Source: G963667425 sp963667425 [NCBI: bacterium]
GTDB taxonomy: Bacteria; UBP6; UBA1177
NCBI GenBank assembly: GCA_963667425.1
Contig: OY763407.1
Span: forward strand, 1,116,001 to 1,180,000
Direction of reading: 5' to 3'
DNA length: 64,000 nt
This document shows positions 55,201 to 63,322 of this stretch, piece by piece. Under the pieces are notes generated by a model. The model searched no databases. It was not told where the DNA came from and saw only the letters and a program-made list of their open reading frames with translations. Position 1 is the stretch's first letter, and each line of letters opens with the position of its first letter. The position numbers were made by a program, and so were the translations under genes.

Positions 55201-57408
55201 AGAAGCAAAAGAGTTGCTGAATGCTCCGCTCTTTTCATAAACGCGTGATTCAAAACGGACATTCAGAAAACCTGCCGGAGTTGCATCATGATTAAACGAA
55301 ACAGGAAAAACCGCTTTTCCGTTTTCATCCAGAGCACCGCTGAAAACAAGTTCTCTTGAAGGAACATTACCTTTTCTTAAAAGATCCGAGAAAATATAGT
55401 CATCGTAACCTTTAAAAGAAGCAGTCTTTTCAGATAAAACAGCATTAACCTCGGCATTAAGCCCTGAAGCAGTTGCGCCATTAAGCCATTTTGAAGATAT
55501 TTCAGCATCTGCCGGCATTTTATTCTGATAAAGCGGTGGCAGTTTAAGATCAATAAACAGTCTGTTCGGAATAATAGATTCAATACTTATTTTACTGCTG
55601 AAAACAGAGCCGCCGGCATTAATTTCCACACGCCAGCTGCCTGTCATATCCGATTCGGCAGTTTTTAAATCAAATTTATAGAAATTTTTAATCTTTGATG
55701 AATATTTAACCTTTCTTATAAGCTGTCCATCAGGATTAAAAAACTTCATGAAAACAGGATAGTTATCTGGAAGCTCATTTCTTTTATCAGAAAGGATAAA
55801 AACAAGATGAATATCATCGCCGGGACGCCATACATCTCTTTCGCCGTATATAAAACCGTTAATTCCCTTATTTATAACAGCTCCGCCCACATCAAAAGTG
55901 CTTAAAGGAAGCGCACCATTTGAATTCACCTTCAAATATGCTGAATCTTTTCCGTATACTGCCTTAATATAGTAAGGTTTTGTAGAAACATCGATTAATG
56001 CGAATCCGTTACCGTCAGTTTTGCCTGTTCCCGCAATTCCGCCCTGAAAATTATAAACCGTAATCTCGGAACTTAACGGCTCAGCCTTCTTTATATCGGA
56101 AGTTGTTATGCTGATTTTGCCGTCATCACCCATTGAAGCCATTATGCCGATTGATGACACCATTATATTACGGGAAACTGTAACGCCCTCATTTCTGCCC
56201 GGAATATAATATGAATCCGAGCACGGATCATTACGTTTATTCCATTCATCAACAGAACCGTAATGATTCTGCCATTTCCACCACTCATCATAATCATAAG
56301 TGTCTTCCCTGTTTTCCAAATCCATTTCCTTAACAGGATTATCCTCATTATTACATGAAAGAGACGTGTCTCCTCTGTTAAAAGAAAGAGTAAGCCTTAT
56401 AATTCTGTTTGGATACTTTTTAAAAAGCTCACTTATATCAAGCTCGTAAAATTTAGGCGAAGAACCATCATTTCCACTAAGTTTAATAGTTTTACGCCAC
56501 AAATAACGCCCCACATAAGAAAGATCAGCCTCGCTTTTCATATCATTAGTCTGAAAAAACTGACCTATCTTATCTTCAAAAACAGAAAAAGCGGTAACCT
56601 GAACACGATTTATATTAAGAGCCTCTATTGCCACCTTGGCATTATCAACAGAAGGGATAATAACTCCGTCACCGACAAATTTAACATAAGGATTACCATA
56701 ATCTCTGTTAAATTTAAGTACAGTCGAGCGTCCTAAAAGCTTTCCATCCTCACTTTTAATACCGGCAGACAAATTAATCTCATAAATATCAGCATTTCTG
56801 TTATCAGGATAAATCAAAAGGGTGTTATCTTCTATTGAATACTTGAAATCAGAATCCTTTATCCTCAAAAGCCCGTCAATATTCTGAACATTTTTAAGCC
56901 TGTCAGAAAAAACAACAGAAACTTTATCCCCGACAATTCCTGATTTTACTATTTCAAAACTGCTTTTAGCCGGAATAACCATTTTAAATTCATCAAAAGC
57001 ACCATCAAGAGAATCTTTCCCCTTTACCGTAACAATCAGCTCGGAATTTTTATCATCCCTTTCAATACCTTTTATTTTAATAGCGAAAAGAGAACTTTCA
57101 TCATTTCCGCTTACACTTACATCAAGCATTCTGCCGGACTGAACAGCATTAACAGAAGATTCAACATCCTTTTTGTCAACATCCTTTGAAAAAGCAAGAT
57201 TAGCTTCAAGAACATAGCCATTATCAACACTTTTAAGAGTGCTGAAAATTACATCAGCATAAATACTCTTAATCTTATCCGCACCACTCTTTTCTACCTT
57301 CTCAGGCTTTGCCTTTACCTCTCCGTTGTCTGATTTAGCTATCTTATCTTCACAGGAAACAAGTAAAACAACAAACAGAATAACGAAAAAAACTTTTATA
57401 AATTTCAT
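52207..57408 (-). CDS. Alpha-2-macroglobulin family lipoprotein with thioester
   Basis: About 1733 residues from the ATG at 57408 (GAAGGAG upstream). Lipobox LLVSC near residue 18. Multiple MG beta-domains follow, including the MG2-like YIKAVYGKDSAYL and GFIYGERDVWRPGDDIHLVF motifs. The thioester motif lies in YPHGCVEQTVSSAYP (Cys ~1296), within the alpha-alpha toroid TED domain, followed by a C-terminal receptor-like domain. Bacterial A2Ms trap attacking proteases by forming covalent bonds in the periplasm, commonly with penicillin-binding protein 1C. No pbpC is seen here. A thioester-bearing, lipid-anchored form fits the YfhM class. Confidence 0.93.
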   Translation of the reverse strand: MKFIKVFFVILFVVLLVSCEDKIAKSDNGEVKAKPEKVEKSGADKIKSIYADVIFSTLKSVDNGYVLEANLAFSKDVDKKDVESSVNAVQSGRMLDVSVSGNDESSLFAIKIKGIERDDKNSELIVTVKGKDSLDGAFDEFKMVIPAKSSFEIVKSGIVGDKVSVVFSDRLKNVQNIDGLLRIKDSDFKYSIEDNTLLIYPDNRNADIYEINLSAGIKSEDGKLLGRSTVLKFNRDYGNPYVKFVGDGVIIPSVDNAKVAIEALNINRVQVTAFSVFEDKIGQFFQTNDMKSEADLSYVGRYLWRKTIKLSGNDGSSPKFYELDISELFKKYPNRIIRLTLSFNRGDTSLSCNNEDNPVKEMDLENREDTYDYDEWWKWQNHYGSVDEWNKRNDPCSDSYYIPGRNEGVTVSRNIMVSSIGIMASMGDDGKISITTSDIKKAEPLSSEITVYNFQGGIAGTGKTDGNGFALIDVSTKPYYIKAVYGKDSAYLKVNSNGALPLSTFDVGGAVINKGINGFIYGERDVWRPGDDIHLVFILSDKRNELPDNYPVFMKFFNPDGQLIRKVKYSSKIKNFYKFDLKTAESDMTGSWRVEINAGGSVFSSKISIESIIPNRLFIDLKLPPLYQNKMPADAEISSKWLNGATASGLNAEVNAVLSEKTASFKGYDDYIFSDLLRKGNVPSRELVFSGALDENGKAVFPVSFNHDATPAGFLNVRFESRVYEKSGAFSNSFASAVWYPYSSFIGFNAESSDSRFTIYYTGKNNKVSIAALNADGTKMANGTAKIVLYKLKWQYWWDRSGSDLAAFKTDYSAGRVKELKIPVKNGKAEWSFNIPDKEWGRYILRTCLEDSGHCSSKYLYVDSPYWEGRASGEKGDGASRLELSSDKKVYHPGDTATIYIPFSGNGEAVVTVTSAGSELLRKRLKTTKESTKIEIPITDEMIPGVYAYITLLQPWEGKNNDMPLRLYGVIPLTVENSELSLSPVIKVAETVRPEKEFAFDISEKNGKEAVYTVAVVDEGLLGITNYHVKNPASEFYRKKALLTKFWDMYDYVAGKWSGKIESMLSIGGDSGEEGMETSANERRYPPVVKFYGPFLLKKGEKASHKITIENYNGAVRFMVVMGNNNSYGVSEKTVTVTEPLEILPSVPSASAFNENVTIPLSLFANKKGIKDVTVSLEVKGGKIEGNSVQKVSFNNTGEKVLYFNLVPDDVKNAELTFKAVSGNEKTVKKVYLPLRNLNSLMSRFDSRILKAGEKIEGKFDAKGIDSTRKATVELSTLPLIDFKDRLDHLIVYPHGCVEQTVSSAYPQLYLPLVVKLNADKKKEIDENIIKAIERLKRFQIPSGGFSYWPGDSVASLWGSSYAGEFLLEALASGYAVPDSMITNWRKFQKRMASTWSEEYSSSFDQAYRLYTLALSGKPELSAMNRLKEKKLYSVGRYLLASAYALSGRISTGKELIKVTPVISKYRETDGSFGSDIRDLALILKTETLFKENEKAFKTAVELASRLNKNVYYSTQTTAVTLNAYAKFASVQGLSDKINANITVDGKQELAASESIYVKEYNLAGNKEGNYIIENNSTKNVYLSIVTKSVPLPGEEFSTENGIKIEPLYLNSDNEKVDVSSIKLTDEIAFVYNITNITGRAQHNLALEWRAASGLRILNQRMMDVSLENVDYVDYRDTSVYIYFSLKKGESKQFKVLTSASWPGKYYLPMTAVSSMYDENVYSSLKGFWINIK

Positions 57409-57617
57409 ATCTCCTTCCCCCATAAAAATCCTAAGGAGTATATCAGAGCCAAAAAGAAAGAAGAAATAAAAAAAGAAAAAGAATTTTAAAATCAAAACCT
57501 GAATCGGAATGTCACATACTGGAGCCATTATAACATGCAATTCTCTTCAGTTTGACAACTTTTAGTTACAGTTTTATAAAAAAATCATAGAAAAAATAAA
57601 AACCACATCAGATTAGT

Positions 57618-57889
57618 AGCAAATCACTCCTATTATTAAGCAATTCCCTGCCATTTATATAAAAATCCCTACTGATTTTGTAAAAACACCTTCTGATTTA
57701 TTACAATTCTCTTCACATCTGTAGCCATTCCTTTACAAAAGACTGCTAATCACTTCCAAATGTAGCCATTCCTTTACAAAAAGTTACAATTCCCTACAAA
57801 AAAGGAGCGATTCTCTGCCTGTTTTTTAAAAATCACTTCTGATCAGATCCATTTCCCTGTAAAAAAGAGAAAATTCTCCAACTTTTTTT
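57618..57889. repeat. Degenerate ~21-bp tandem array
   Basis: About thirteen units of 18-23 bp with a loose consensus of (g)ta-g/c-cAATTCCCTnCAAAAA. The best-preserved pair is TGTAGCCATTCCTTTACAAA at 57720 and 57761. Spacing between the ATTCC cores is 18-23 bp. The array fills most of the 479-bp gap between the acetyltransferase gene's 3' end and the macroglobulin gene. On the plus strand it could encode heptad-like repeats but stops interrupt it. The remaining part (57409-57617) shows nothing clear. Confidence 0.65.
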
Positions 57890-58397
57890 AAGAATTAACA
57901 GGACTTAAAGACCACCAGAGAGTTTTATCAGAAGAATCCTTCTTAAAACCGCACCTTTCCAGTATTTTTTGTGAGGCAAAACCATCAACATCAGTCTCAG
58001 CAACAATTTTTCTGACATTTTCCTGTTTAAAAGCCCAATCACACATCATTTTTACAGCTTCAGTCATATATCCGTTATGCTCAAACTCTTTTCCAAGACC
58101 ATAACCGATTTCAACCACTCCATTTTCATCAGGAACAGCTTTAAAATCAGCCGAACCGACAACTTTTCTGTCACTTTTGCGGATAAGAAACCAGAACGAG
58201 TGCCAAAGATAATTTTCAGGCTCTTTTTCCGTAACAGAAAGCTGTCCTTTAACTATTTCAAGAAAAAATCCTTCCATCGGCTCAGCCTGATAGGTGCAGT
58301 TAAGCTCCTTTTCAAGAGAAGGGATGTCATAAACCCACTTTTTAAGCTCTTCAGCATTAAGAGGATGCAACTCGAGCCTTTCAGTTTCCAGAAACAT
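57888..58397 (-). CDS. GNAT-family (RimJ/RimL-like) acetyltransferase
   Basis: A 169-residue protein. LETERLELHPLNAEEL is the typical RimJ/L start; VVGSADFKAVPDENGVVEIG and the acetyl-CoA region EHNGYMTEAVKMMCDWAF follow, then ASQKILERCGFKK. It would acetylate an N-terminus or small molecule; substrate unknown. AAGGTAAC precedes the ATG. Confidence 0.87.
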   Translation of the reverse strand: MFLETERLELHPLNAEELKKWVYDIPSLEKELNCTYQAEPMEGFFLEIVKGQLSVTEKEPENYLWHSFWFLIRKSDRKVVGSADFKAVPDENGVVEIGYGLGKEFEHNGYMTEAVKMMCDWAFKQENVRKIVAETDVDGFASQKILERCGFKKDSSDKTLWWSLSPVNS

Positions 58398-58421
58398 ATT
58401 TTGTTACCTTATAAAATGATT

Positions 58422-58493
58422 TTAAAGAATAAATTTACCGCCCGCGAACCCTATTCCGGCACCAAGAATAATAGAAAAAACAGTCATAGGCAT
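58422..58493 (-). CDS. Micro-ORF: 23-residue glycine-rich membrane peptide
   Basis: An ATG 5 bp after the stop of the FG-GAP gene, with GAGGAG 8 bp upstream, opens MPMTVFSIILGAGIGFAGGK then FIL-stop. The peptide is a single hydrophobic helix with a Gly zipper (GxGxGxxGG). The strong ribosome site and operon position make translation plausible. Such a short frame could still be chance. Confidence 0.35.
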   Translation of the reverse strand: MPMTVFSIILGAGIGFAGGKFIL

Positions 58494-58498
58494 TATAT

Positions 58499-60004
58499 TT
58501 ACTCCTCTTCCATGTGTTCCGGCGTTCCTATAACAAAATCTTTTAATCCATCACCGTCTATGTCACCGATATTTTTAACTGTGCTTCCGTATCCGTCACT
58601 TGAAACAACTGTCTGCGGAACGAATAAAACGCCTGTTTCAAAGGATTTTGTTTCGCTGTTGTATTTAAATACTACTGCGGTTCCGCCGTTGCCTGAATAT
58701 TTTGAGCCTGCAACTATTGCTCCTTTGTTTTTTCCGTAAAAGTCAGGGATGTAATCAAAATCGCTTAGTTCGCTCTCTTCATATTCGAGTGTTTTTTCGC
58801 TTGATGACTCAGGGAATGTGTTTTCAAAACTGAAGAGATGGATTTTTGTGTCGGATAGTACGGCAAGATACTTTTCCTCTCCGGCTTCAATGACTTTCAT
58901 TGCTGCTCCGAACATTATTTTTTCAAGCGAGTCGGGAAAGATTCTGCTGACTGGTGTTGTCTCTTCTATGTTTGCTCCGCTGTAGATGAATACTCCGCCT
59001 CTGTTGACGTCATTTTCGTCTTCTTTTAATCCCCAGCCGCCGATTGCTATGTCTTTTCTGCCGTCTTGATTAAAATCGTAGATAGCTATCGATGATCCGA
59101 AGTACTGCTGGCTTTCCTGAAGGGCAGGAACTATTGTAAAAGCCTCATTTTCCCCTATTCCGTTTTCAGATCCTTCAAATATGGCTGCCATTCCTGTTGA
59201 TCCCGGGTTTAGATCTGCTCCTGCGTTTTGTCCGCCTGCAATTATGTCGTCGTAGCCGTCATTATCAATGTCAAAACAGGCTATGCTCTGCCCCATTGAG
59301 TCTCTGTCGCTTCTTAATTCGTCTGATATGTAGATTTGTTTTACCTGATTTTCATTTGTAAAGCTGTTTTCGCTGTTTCCATAAAATACTATGATGCTTC
59401 CGCATGATGATTTGCCGCCGACTGAGTCTAAATGGGATGATACTGCAAAGTCTTTGTTTCCGTCTCCATTTATGTCGCATAAATTGTTTGATATTGTATA
59501 TCCGAATCCTGCATATTTGGATTTTAACGGGTGCATGAGGACAGATGTTGCGTTTTCGTAGGTTTCAGGGATTGTTCCTCTCTCAAATATGTAGACTTTT
59601 CCTGTTCCGTTTTCAAGGTCGAATGGTGTTTCAGCTGCGTAGTGTGCTCCGACTGCAAAGGTGCCGCTTTCTTCCATTGCCGAGAAGCTTATTCCAAAGA
59701 ATCCTCCTTCACCTTTTACAAAATGTGCTTCGGGAGTGCCTCCATCTTCTTTTGTTGTAAAGATGTAGAATCCGCCTGTCTGATTGTAGGTGATTTCATC
59801 TGCATCCTGATCGTTTTCTTCGTCTGCTGTTTCATCTGTGTCGGGTTCTTCTTCGTCGTTTTCCACTATTGTTTCATCTTCATCGGGCAAACTATCCTGC
59901 TCAACTGTCTGGTCATCGTCGTTTTCCGATTTTTTGCTGTCGTCGTCACATGATATGATGAAAAAGCTTAAAAGAATCAGGAGAAAAATGTTTAATTTCT
60001 TCAT
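58499..60004 (-). CDS. FG-GAP repeat (integrin-alpha-like) lipoprotein with acidic tether
   Basis: A 501-residue protein with lipobox FFIISC at ~19. It is followed by a ~55-residue Asp/Glu/Thr-rich linker (DEDETIVENDEEEPDTDETA). The rest has FG-GAP repeats with calcium-binding loops: DINGDGNKDF, DIDNDGYDDI, DFNQDGRKDI and DIDGDGLKDF. These form a seven-bladed propeller. It is probably a surface-exposed binding protein held away from the membrane by its acidic linker. It is cotranscribed downstream of ttcA. Confidence 0.87.
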   Translation of the reverse strand: MKKLNIFLLILLSFFIISCDDDSKKSENDDDQTVEQDSLPDEDETIVENDEEEPDTDETADEENDQDADEITYNQTGGFYIFTTKEDGGTPEAHFVKGEGGFFGISFSAMEESGTFAVGAHYAAETPFDLENGTGKVYIFERGTIPETYENATSVLMHPLKSKYAGFGYTISNNLCDINGDGNKDFAVSSHLDSVGGKSSCGSIIVFYGNSENSFTNENQVKQIYISDELRSDRDSMGQSIACFDIDNDGYDDIIAGGQNAGADLNPGSTGMAAIFEGSENGIGENEAFTIVPALQESQQYFGSSIAIYDFNQDGRKDIAIGGWGLKEDENDVNRGGVFIYSGANIEETTPVSRIFPDSLEKIMFGAAMKVIEAGEEKYLAVLSDTKIHLFSFENTFPESSSEKTLEYEESELSDFDYIPDFYGKNKGAIVAGSKYSGNGGTAVVFKYNSETKSFETGVLFVPQTVVSSDGYGSTVKNIGDIDGDGLKDFVIGTPEHMEEE

Positions 60005-60021
60005 TGTCGCCTCTTTTTTGT

Positions 60022-60771
60022 TTATATGTAAAATCTTTCTGACGGTTTTTTGAGCAGATAGTCGTTGTTTGGTGAGAACATTGATCTGAATATGTTCTTT
60101 TTTATCTGCGGATCTCTTTTATAGAATTCTTTTACTTTTTCTCTTATCCATTCTCTTTCGGTTTCGCCGTCGTATGGGCAGAGTGATGGGAATGTTTTCC
60201 ATTCACTGGTTTCTGATTTGATGTCTCTTTCATCTATGTAGAGCATTGGTCTGATTACGATGAGTTTGCCGCCAAAGAACGGGTTGAATGGTTTCATTGT
60301 TGATATTTCGTGTCCGTAAACGATGTTTAGAAAGAATGTTTCTATAAAATCATCCTGATGATGTCCAAGTGCTATTTTTTTTGCTCCGATTTCTTCCGCT
60401 TTACTGAAAAGGTGCATTCTTCTTGTTCTCGAACAGACGTAGCACGGTTTTTCCTTGCGCTGGCTGATTATTTCGGCAACGTTGTGGGTTACGGAGTGGA
60501 ATGGTACGTTTAATGATTCGGAATATTCTTTCAGATAGCTTTCTTTTTCGTTGTCGTTTTCAAATCCCTGATTGATGAATATGGCGGAGAGTCTGTAGTT
60601 GTTTGTAACTGATATTTTTTCTCTTGCCATGAGTCTTAAAAGCATGGCTGAATCTTTTCCGCCTGAGAGTGCGACTGCTATGTGGTCGTTTTCTTCTATC
60701 ATCCGGTAGTCTCTGAGTGCTCCTTCAAATTTCCGGTGCATCGAGAGAAAATTTCTGGTTTCATGTTTCAT
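60022..60771 (-). CDS. ttcA: tRNA 2-thiocytidine biosynthesis protein TtcA-like
   Basis: A 249-residue PP-loop ATPase. ALSGGKDSAMLL is the PP-loop. CYVCSRTRR gives the CxxC that, with a third Cys, binds the Fe-S cluster; IALGHHQDDFIETFFLN is the TtcA signature. It thiolates C32 of certain tRNAs. It overlaps coaE by ATGA. TtcA is the best match; a related TtuA-like thiolase is less likely given motif spacing. Confidence 0.87.
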   Translation of the reverse strand: MKHETRNFLSMHRKFEGALRDYRMIEENDHIAVALSGGKDSAMLLRLMAREKISVTNNYRLSAIFINQGFENDNEKESYLKEYSESLNVPFHSVTHNVAEIISQRKEKPCYVCSRTRRMHLFSKAEEIGAKKIALGHHQDDFIETFFLNIVYGHEISTMKPFNPFFGGKLIVIRPMLYIDERDIKSETSEWKTFPSLCPYDGETEREWIREKVKEFYKRDPQIKKNIFRSMFSPNNDYLLKKPSERFYI

Positions 60772-61370
60772 AAGAAAACCTTTTTTTCTATCTCTTTTAT
60801 TGTTTTTTCTGTTTGCATAATGGCTGAATTTATGTCTGAACTGTTGTTTATGATGTATTTTGTCTTTGCTATGGCTTTTTCGTTTTTAATTTGTCTTTTT
60901 ATGATTGCTGTAATTTCTTCAATGCTTCGATTATCTCTTTTTATTACCCGTTCAATTCTGATTTTTTCACTGCATGTAACTAAAATCGATGCGTCAAATG
61001 CTTTTTCCCATCCCGCTTCAAATAAAAGAGCCACTTCGACAAGAATTTTTTCATGTTTTGCAGCTTCTGATTTTATTTCTTCAAGTATTGCAGGATGCAT
61101 TATGCTATTGAAGGTTTCTATTTGTGAGTTACTTAGAAAAACTTCTGCCGCAATTTTCTTTCTGTCGGGTTTTCCATTTGAAAATATTGTTTCACCAAAG
61201 AGTTCTTTGAGTTTAAAGATAATTTCTTCGTGAAAAAGAATCTGATGTCCTATTTTGTCTGCATCTATGAAAAAATAGCCGTATTTTGCTGCGATGTGCT
61301 CTGAAATAGTAGATTTACCGCTTCCAATTCCGCCTGTAACTGCTATTTTTATCTTATTTTTTGCTGTCAT
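60768..61370 (-). CDS. coaE: Dephospho-CoA kinase
   Basis: A 200-residue P-loop kinase. VTGGIGSGKSTIS is the Walker A, FIDADKIGHQIL the substrate-binding segment, and EVALLFEAGWEKAFD the CoaE signature. It phosphorylates dephospho-CoA in the final step of CoA synthesis. It overlaps both neighbours (17 bp with the upstream lipoprotein gene, 4 bp with ttcA). Confidence 0.95.
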   Translation of the reverse strand: MTAKNKIKIAVTGGIGSGKSTISEHIAAKYGYFFIDADKIGHQILFHEEIIFKLKELFGETIFSNGKPDRKKIAAEVFLSNSQIETFNSIMHPAILEEIKSEAAKHEKILVEVALLFEAGWEKAFDASILVTCSEKIRIERVIKRDNRSIEEITAIIKRQIKNEKAIAKTKYIINNSSDINSAIMQTEKTIKEIEKKVFL

Positions 61371-61647
61371 CTACAATTTTTACCTTTACGAAGTAGGTAA
61401 ATTCGGAATCTTTGAGTTTGCCTATTTTAATTATTGATCCGTCTTCCAGTTTGTCGGGCATTTTAAACGTAACGACTTTACCGTCATTAAATTCAACTGT
61501 TTGAGGCTCTTTTTTGTTTATTTCACTCATAAGGATGGTGAAATCTTCCACTACTGCATCTTCAGGGAGTTTCTGATTTATTTCTATCTTCTTGTTACAT
61601 GACAGTATCAGCATAAACAGACAAATAAAAACTGCAATTTTTTTCAT
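61354..61647 (-). CDS. Small lipoprotein of unknown function
   Basis: A 97-residue protein with signal sequence and lipobox LMLILSC. The mature ~80 residues are charged with a beta-like pattern (GKVVTFKMPDKLEDGSIIKI), resembling the J-domain C-terminal substrate-like motif or a small curlin-like fold only superficially. I do not recognise it. First gene of the coaE-ttcA-FG-GAP operon. Confidence 0.65.
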   Translation of the reverse strand: MKKIAVFICLFMLILSCNKKIEINQKLPEDAVVEDFTILMSEINKKEPQTVEFNDGKVVTFKMPDKLEDGSIIKIGKLKDSEFTYFVKVKIVDDSKK

Positions 61648-61735
61648 GACTTATATCTCCTTAAAAAATTAGGCATTAAAGCTTATCAAATAAACATGGA
61701 CATGTCAAAATTTAGGTTTTTAACATCAGTAAACA

Positions 61736-61797
61736 AATAGCTTTTCGTTTTTGAACAATTTTGTCATCAACTTTTAACTAAAACATGAAAAGCTATT
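61736..61797. repeat. 11-bp inverted repeat in a gene-free stretch
   Basis: AATAGCTTTTC at 61736 and its exact complement at 61787 enclose a 40-nt loop. A second smaller inverted pair (TGCACA/TGTGCA) lies near 61821-61840. The whole 311-bp gap (61648-61958) has no supported gene; the repeat may be an mRNA 3' structure or a miniature-element relic. Confidence 0.35.
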
Positions 61798-61958
61798 GAA
61801 ATTGTACAGCAAAACCTGATGCACATGTTTCTGTGCACAACTTTTTTCAAGTGAAAACAGTAAGTTAGCTCAAGTCAATTTTATAATGCAGAAAAAAACC
61901 AGTAAAAAAAAGGATTAATGATTTTGTTTGAAATTGTTGAAAGATGTTTAAAGAGAAA

Positions 61959-63068
61959 TTAAGGGAGTTTAAAGGTTGCTTTTAAAGCCGCATGATCTGA
62001 ATCACCAAGATAATAGTTACCGTCTTTTACAACTTTGGCAGATTTAGCAACGTAGGAACCTGCGGCTTCCTTTGAGACAAAAATGTGATCTATTGCCTGT
62101 CCTGTTCCATTATATTTATATGTGCTGTCGTCTGAAATATCTGAGGCAACTCTTAAGAGTTTTCCATCATCAGAAAGTTCATCAAGCGGATCGGATCCCG
62201 GAGTATCATTCATGTCTCCGCCTGTTACAATGAGTGAATCAGGATATTTTTCAGCTGCTTCAACAAGAGTGTCGTGTGTAACTTTGGCTTCACAGCGTCT
62301 TCTGTCAGGATCATCATAGGATTTTGCTTTATAATGAACCGGAAAGAGAATAATATTTCTTCCCTTGTAAGCCACATGGATTTCTGCAAAATTCCTTGCA
62401 AAAAGTCCTGAGTAATCTTCACTTCCGTCACCATCAAAATCACAGGATATTGTCCTGCTGTGGAGTGTCTGGCGAACTTTTTCACCTTTATATAACATTG
62501 CAGTGTTTACTGAACCGTCACCTGTACTTGCAAAGAAGTATCCGTCATATTTTCCTTCAAGAAGTGTCATGAGCTGTTCAACACATTCTTTGGTTTCAAC
62601 TTCTTCAAGCATTACTATATCGGCATCAATATCTTCTATGGAATTTGCAACACTCATTGCCTTTTGTTCAAACTCATATGTCGAGAACTGTTCTTCATAA
62701 TCACCTGAATCACAGCTTCCTGAATCACAGTTTGTGTCAAAGAAACGGAGAACATTATATACGCCGATAACAATTGTTGCCGGTGCTGTAGCATCTTCAT
62801 CAGGAGTTTCATCGATATCAGCATCCTGATTTTCATCAGGAGTTTCAGTATCAGTATCATTAATTACATCATCATCAGCTTCTGTATCTGAAAACATGTC
62901 ATCATCCGAACCATTTTCATCTTCATCATAAGTAATGACATCTTTATCATCATTATCTATAGTATCTTTATCAGTTGGATCTTCTGCACGTTTCGCATCA
63001 TCACAACCTACAGAAATAAAAGAAATAAATAAAACGATAAGCAATAAATAGATTTTTTTTCTTTTCAT
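61959..63068 (-). CDS. Endonuclease/exonuclease/phosphatase-family lipoprotein with acidic tether
   Basis: About 369 residues from the ATG at 63068 (GAGAAGG upstream). Lipobox ISVGC near residue 22, then a ~75-residue Asp/Glu/Thr linker. An EEP-fold domain follows. Catalytic motifs: VMLEEVE (metal Glu), VTGGDMNDTPGSDPL (Asp-Asn pair) and the C-terminal AIDHIFV and SDHAAL (Asp-His). It probably hydrolyses extracellular DNA or phosphodiesters at the cell surface. Confidence 0.87.
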   Translation of the reverse strand: MKRKKIYLLLIVLFISFISVGCDDAKRAEDPTDKDTIDNDDKDVITYDEDENGSDDDMFSDTEADDDVINDTDTETPDENQDADIDETPDEDATAPATIVIGVYNVLRFFDTNCDSGSCDSGDYEEQFSTYEFEQKAMSVANSIEDIDADIVMLEEVETKECVEQLMTLLEGKYDGYFFASTGDGSVNTAMLYKGEKVRQTLHSRTISCDFDGDGSEDYSGLFARNFAEIHVAYKGRNIILFPVHYKAKSYDDPDRRRCEAKVTHDTLVEAAEKYPDSLIVTGGDMNDTPGSDPLDELSDDGKLLRVASDISDDSTYKYNGTGQAIDHIFVSKEAAGSYVAKSAKVVKDGNYYLGDSDHAALKATFKLP

Positions 63069-63243
63069 ACCTTCTCCCACATAATATTAACAAAAAACGA
63101 AAAGCGGTGTCTATTTTAGGAATAAAATCAGCGTTTGTCAATCTATGTTAGTATTTTGTTAAAGAAAAAAAGAAAGAGTCTCCTATTTAAAACACTTTTA
63201 TAAGTAATTATCCTGTGAAAAAATTAATATTGATACATTAAAC

Positions 63244-63274
63244 AAAAAAACAGGCACCTGAAACCAGGTACCTG
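63244..63274 (-). terminator. Strong rho-independent terminator
   Basis: A 10-bp stem with one mismatch and a 4-nt loop, followed on the minus strand by TTTTTTT. It ends the candidate small RNA and shields the EEP gene 176 bp downstream from read-through. Confidence 0.75.
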
Positions 63275-63316
63275 CTTTGGGGGTGGGAGGGGAATCTGTG
63301 GAAATTGTCTAACCAC
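63244..63316 (-). ncRNA. Candidate small RNA with own promoter and terminator
   Basis: A minus-strand unit of ~73 nt carries no ORF. It has a consensus-like promoter (listed separately), then a short hairpin (GTGG-ttagacaattt-CCAC) and a pyrimidine-rich single-stranded run around CCCCTCCCACCCCC. A strong hairpin at 63251-63274 (CAGGTACCTG / CAGGCACCTG, nine of ten pairs) ends with seven T. It fits the architecture of a base-pairing small RNA. No known family is recognised (not 4.5S, 6S or tmRNA). Confidence 0.45.
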
Positions 63317-63322
63317 GAGGAG

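Noticed and set aside
57618-57889. CRISPR-like array
   Set aside because: Units are ~21 bp in total and degenerate, with no constant repeat separated by unique spacers and no cas genes nearby.
58077-58739. 220-codon plus-strand frame across the acetyltransferase and FG-GAP genes
   Set aside because: It crosses two clear minus-strand genes and their gap, and its translation has no domain features.
60682-61233. 183-codon plus-strand frame opposite coaE
   Set aside because: coaE has unmistakable motifs and operon overlaps on the other strand; the plus frame is Phe/Ser-rich antisense.
63244-63316. Known structural RNA (4.5S, 6S or tmRNA)
   Set aside because: No GGAAGGAAGCA-type SRP loop, no long 6S-like bulged helix, and no tRNA-like ends are seen.
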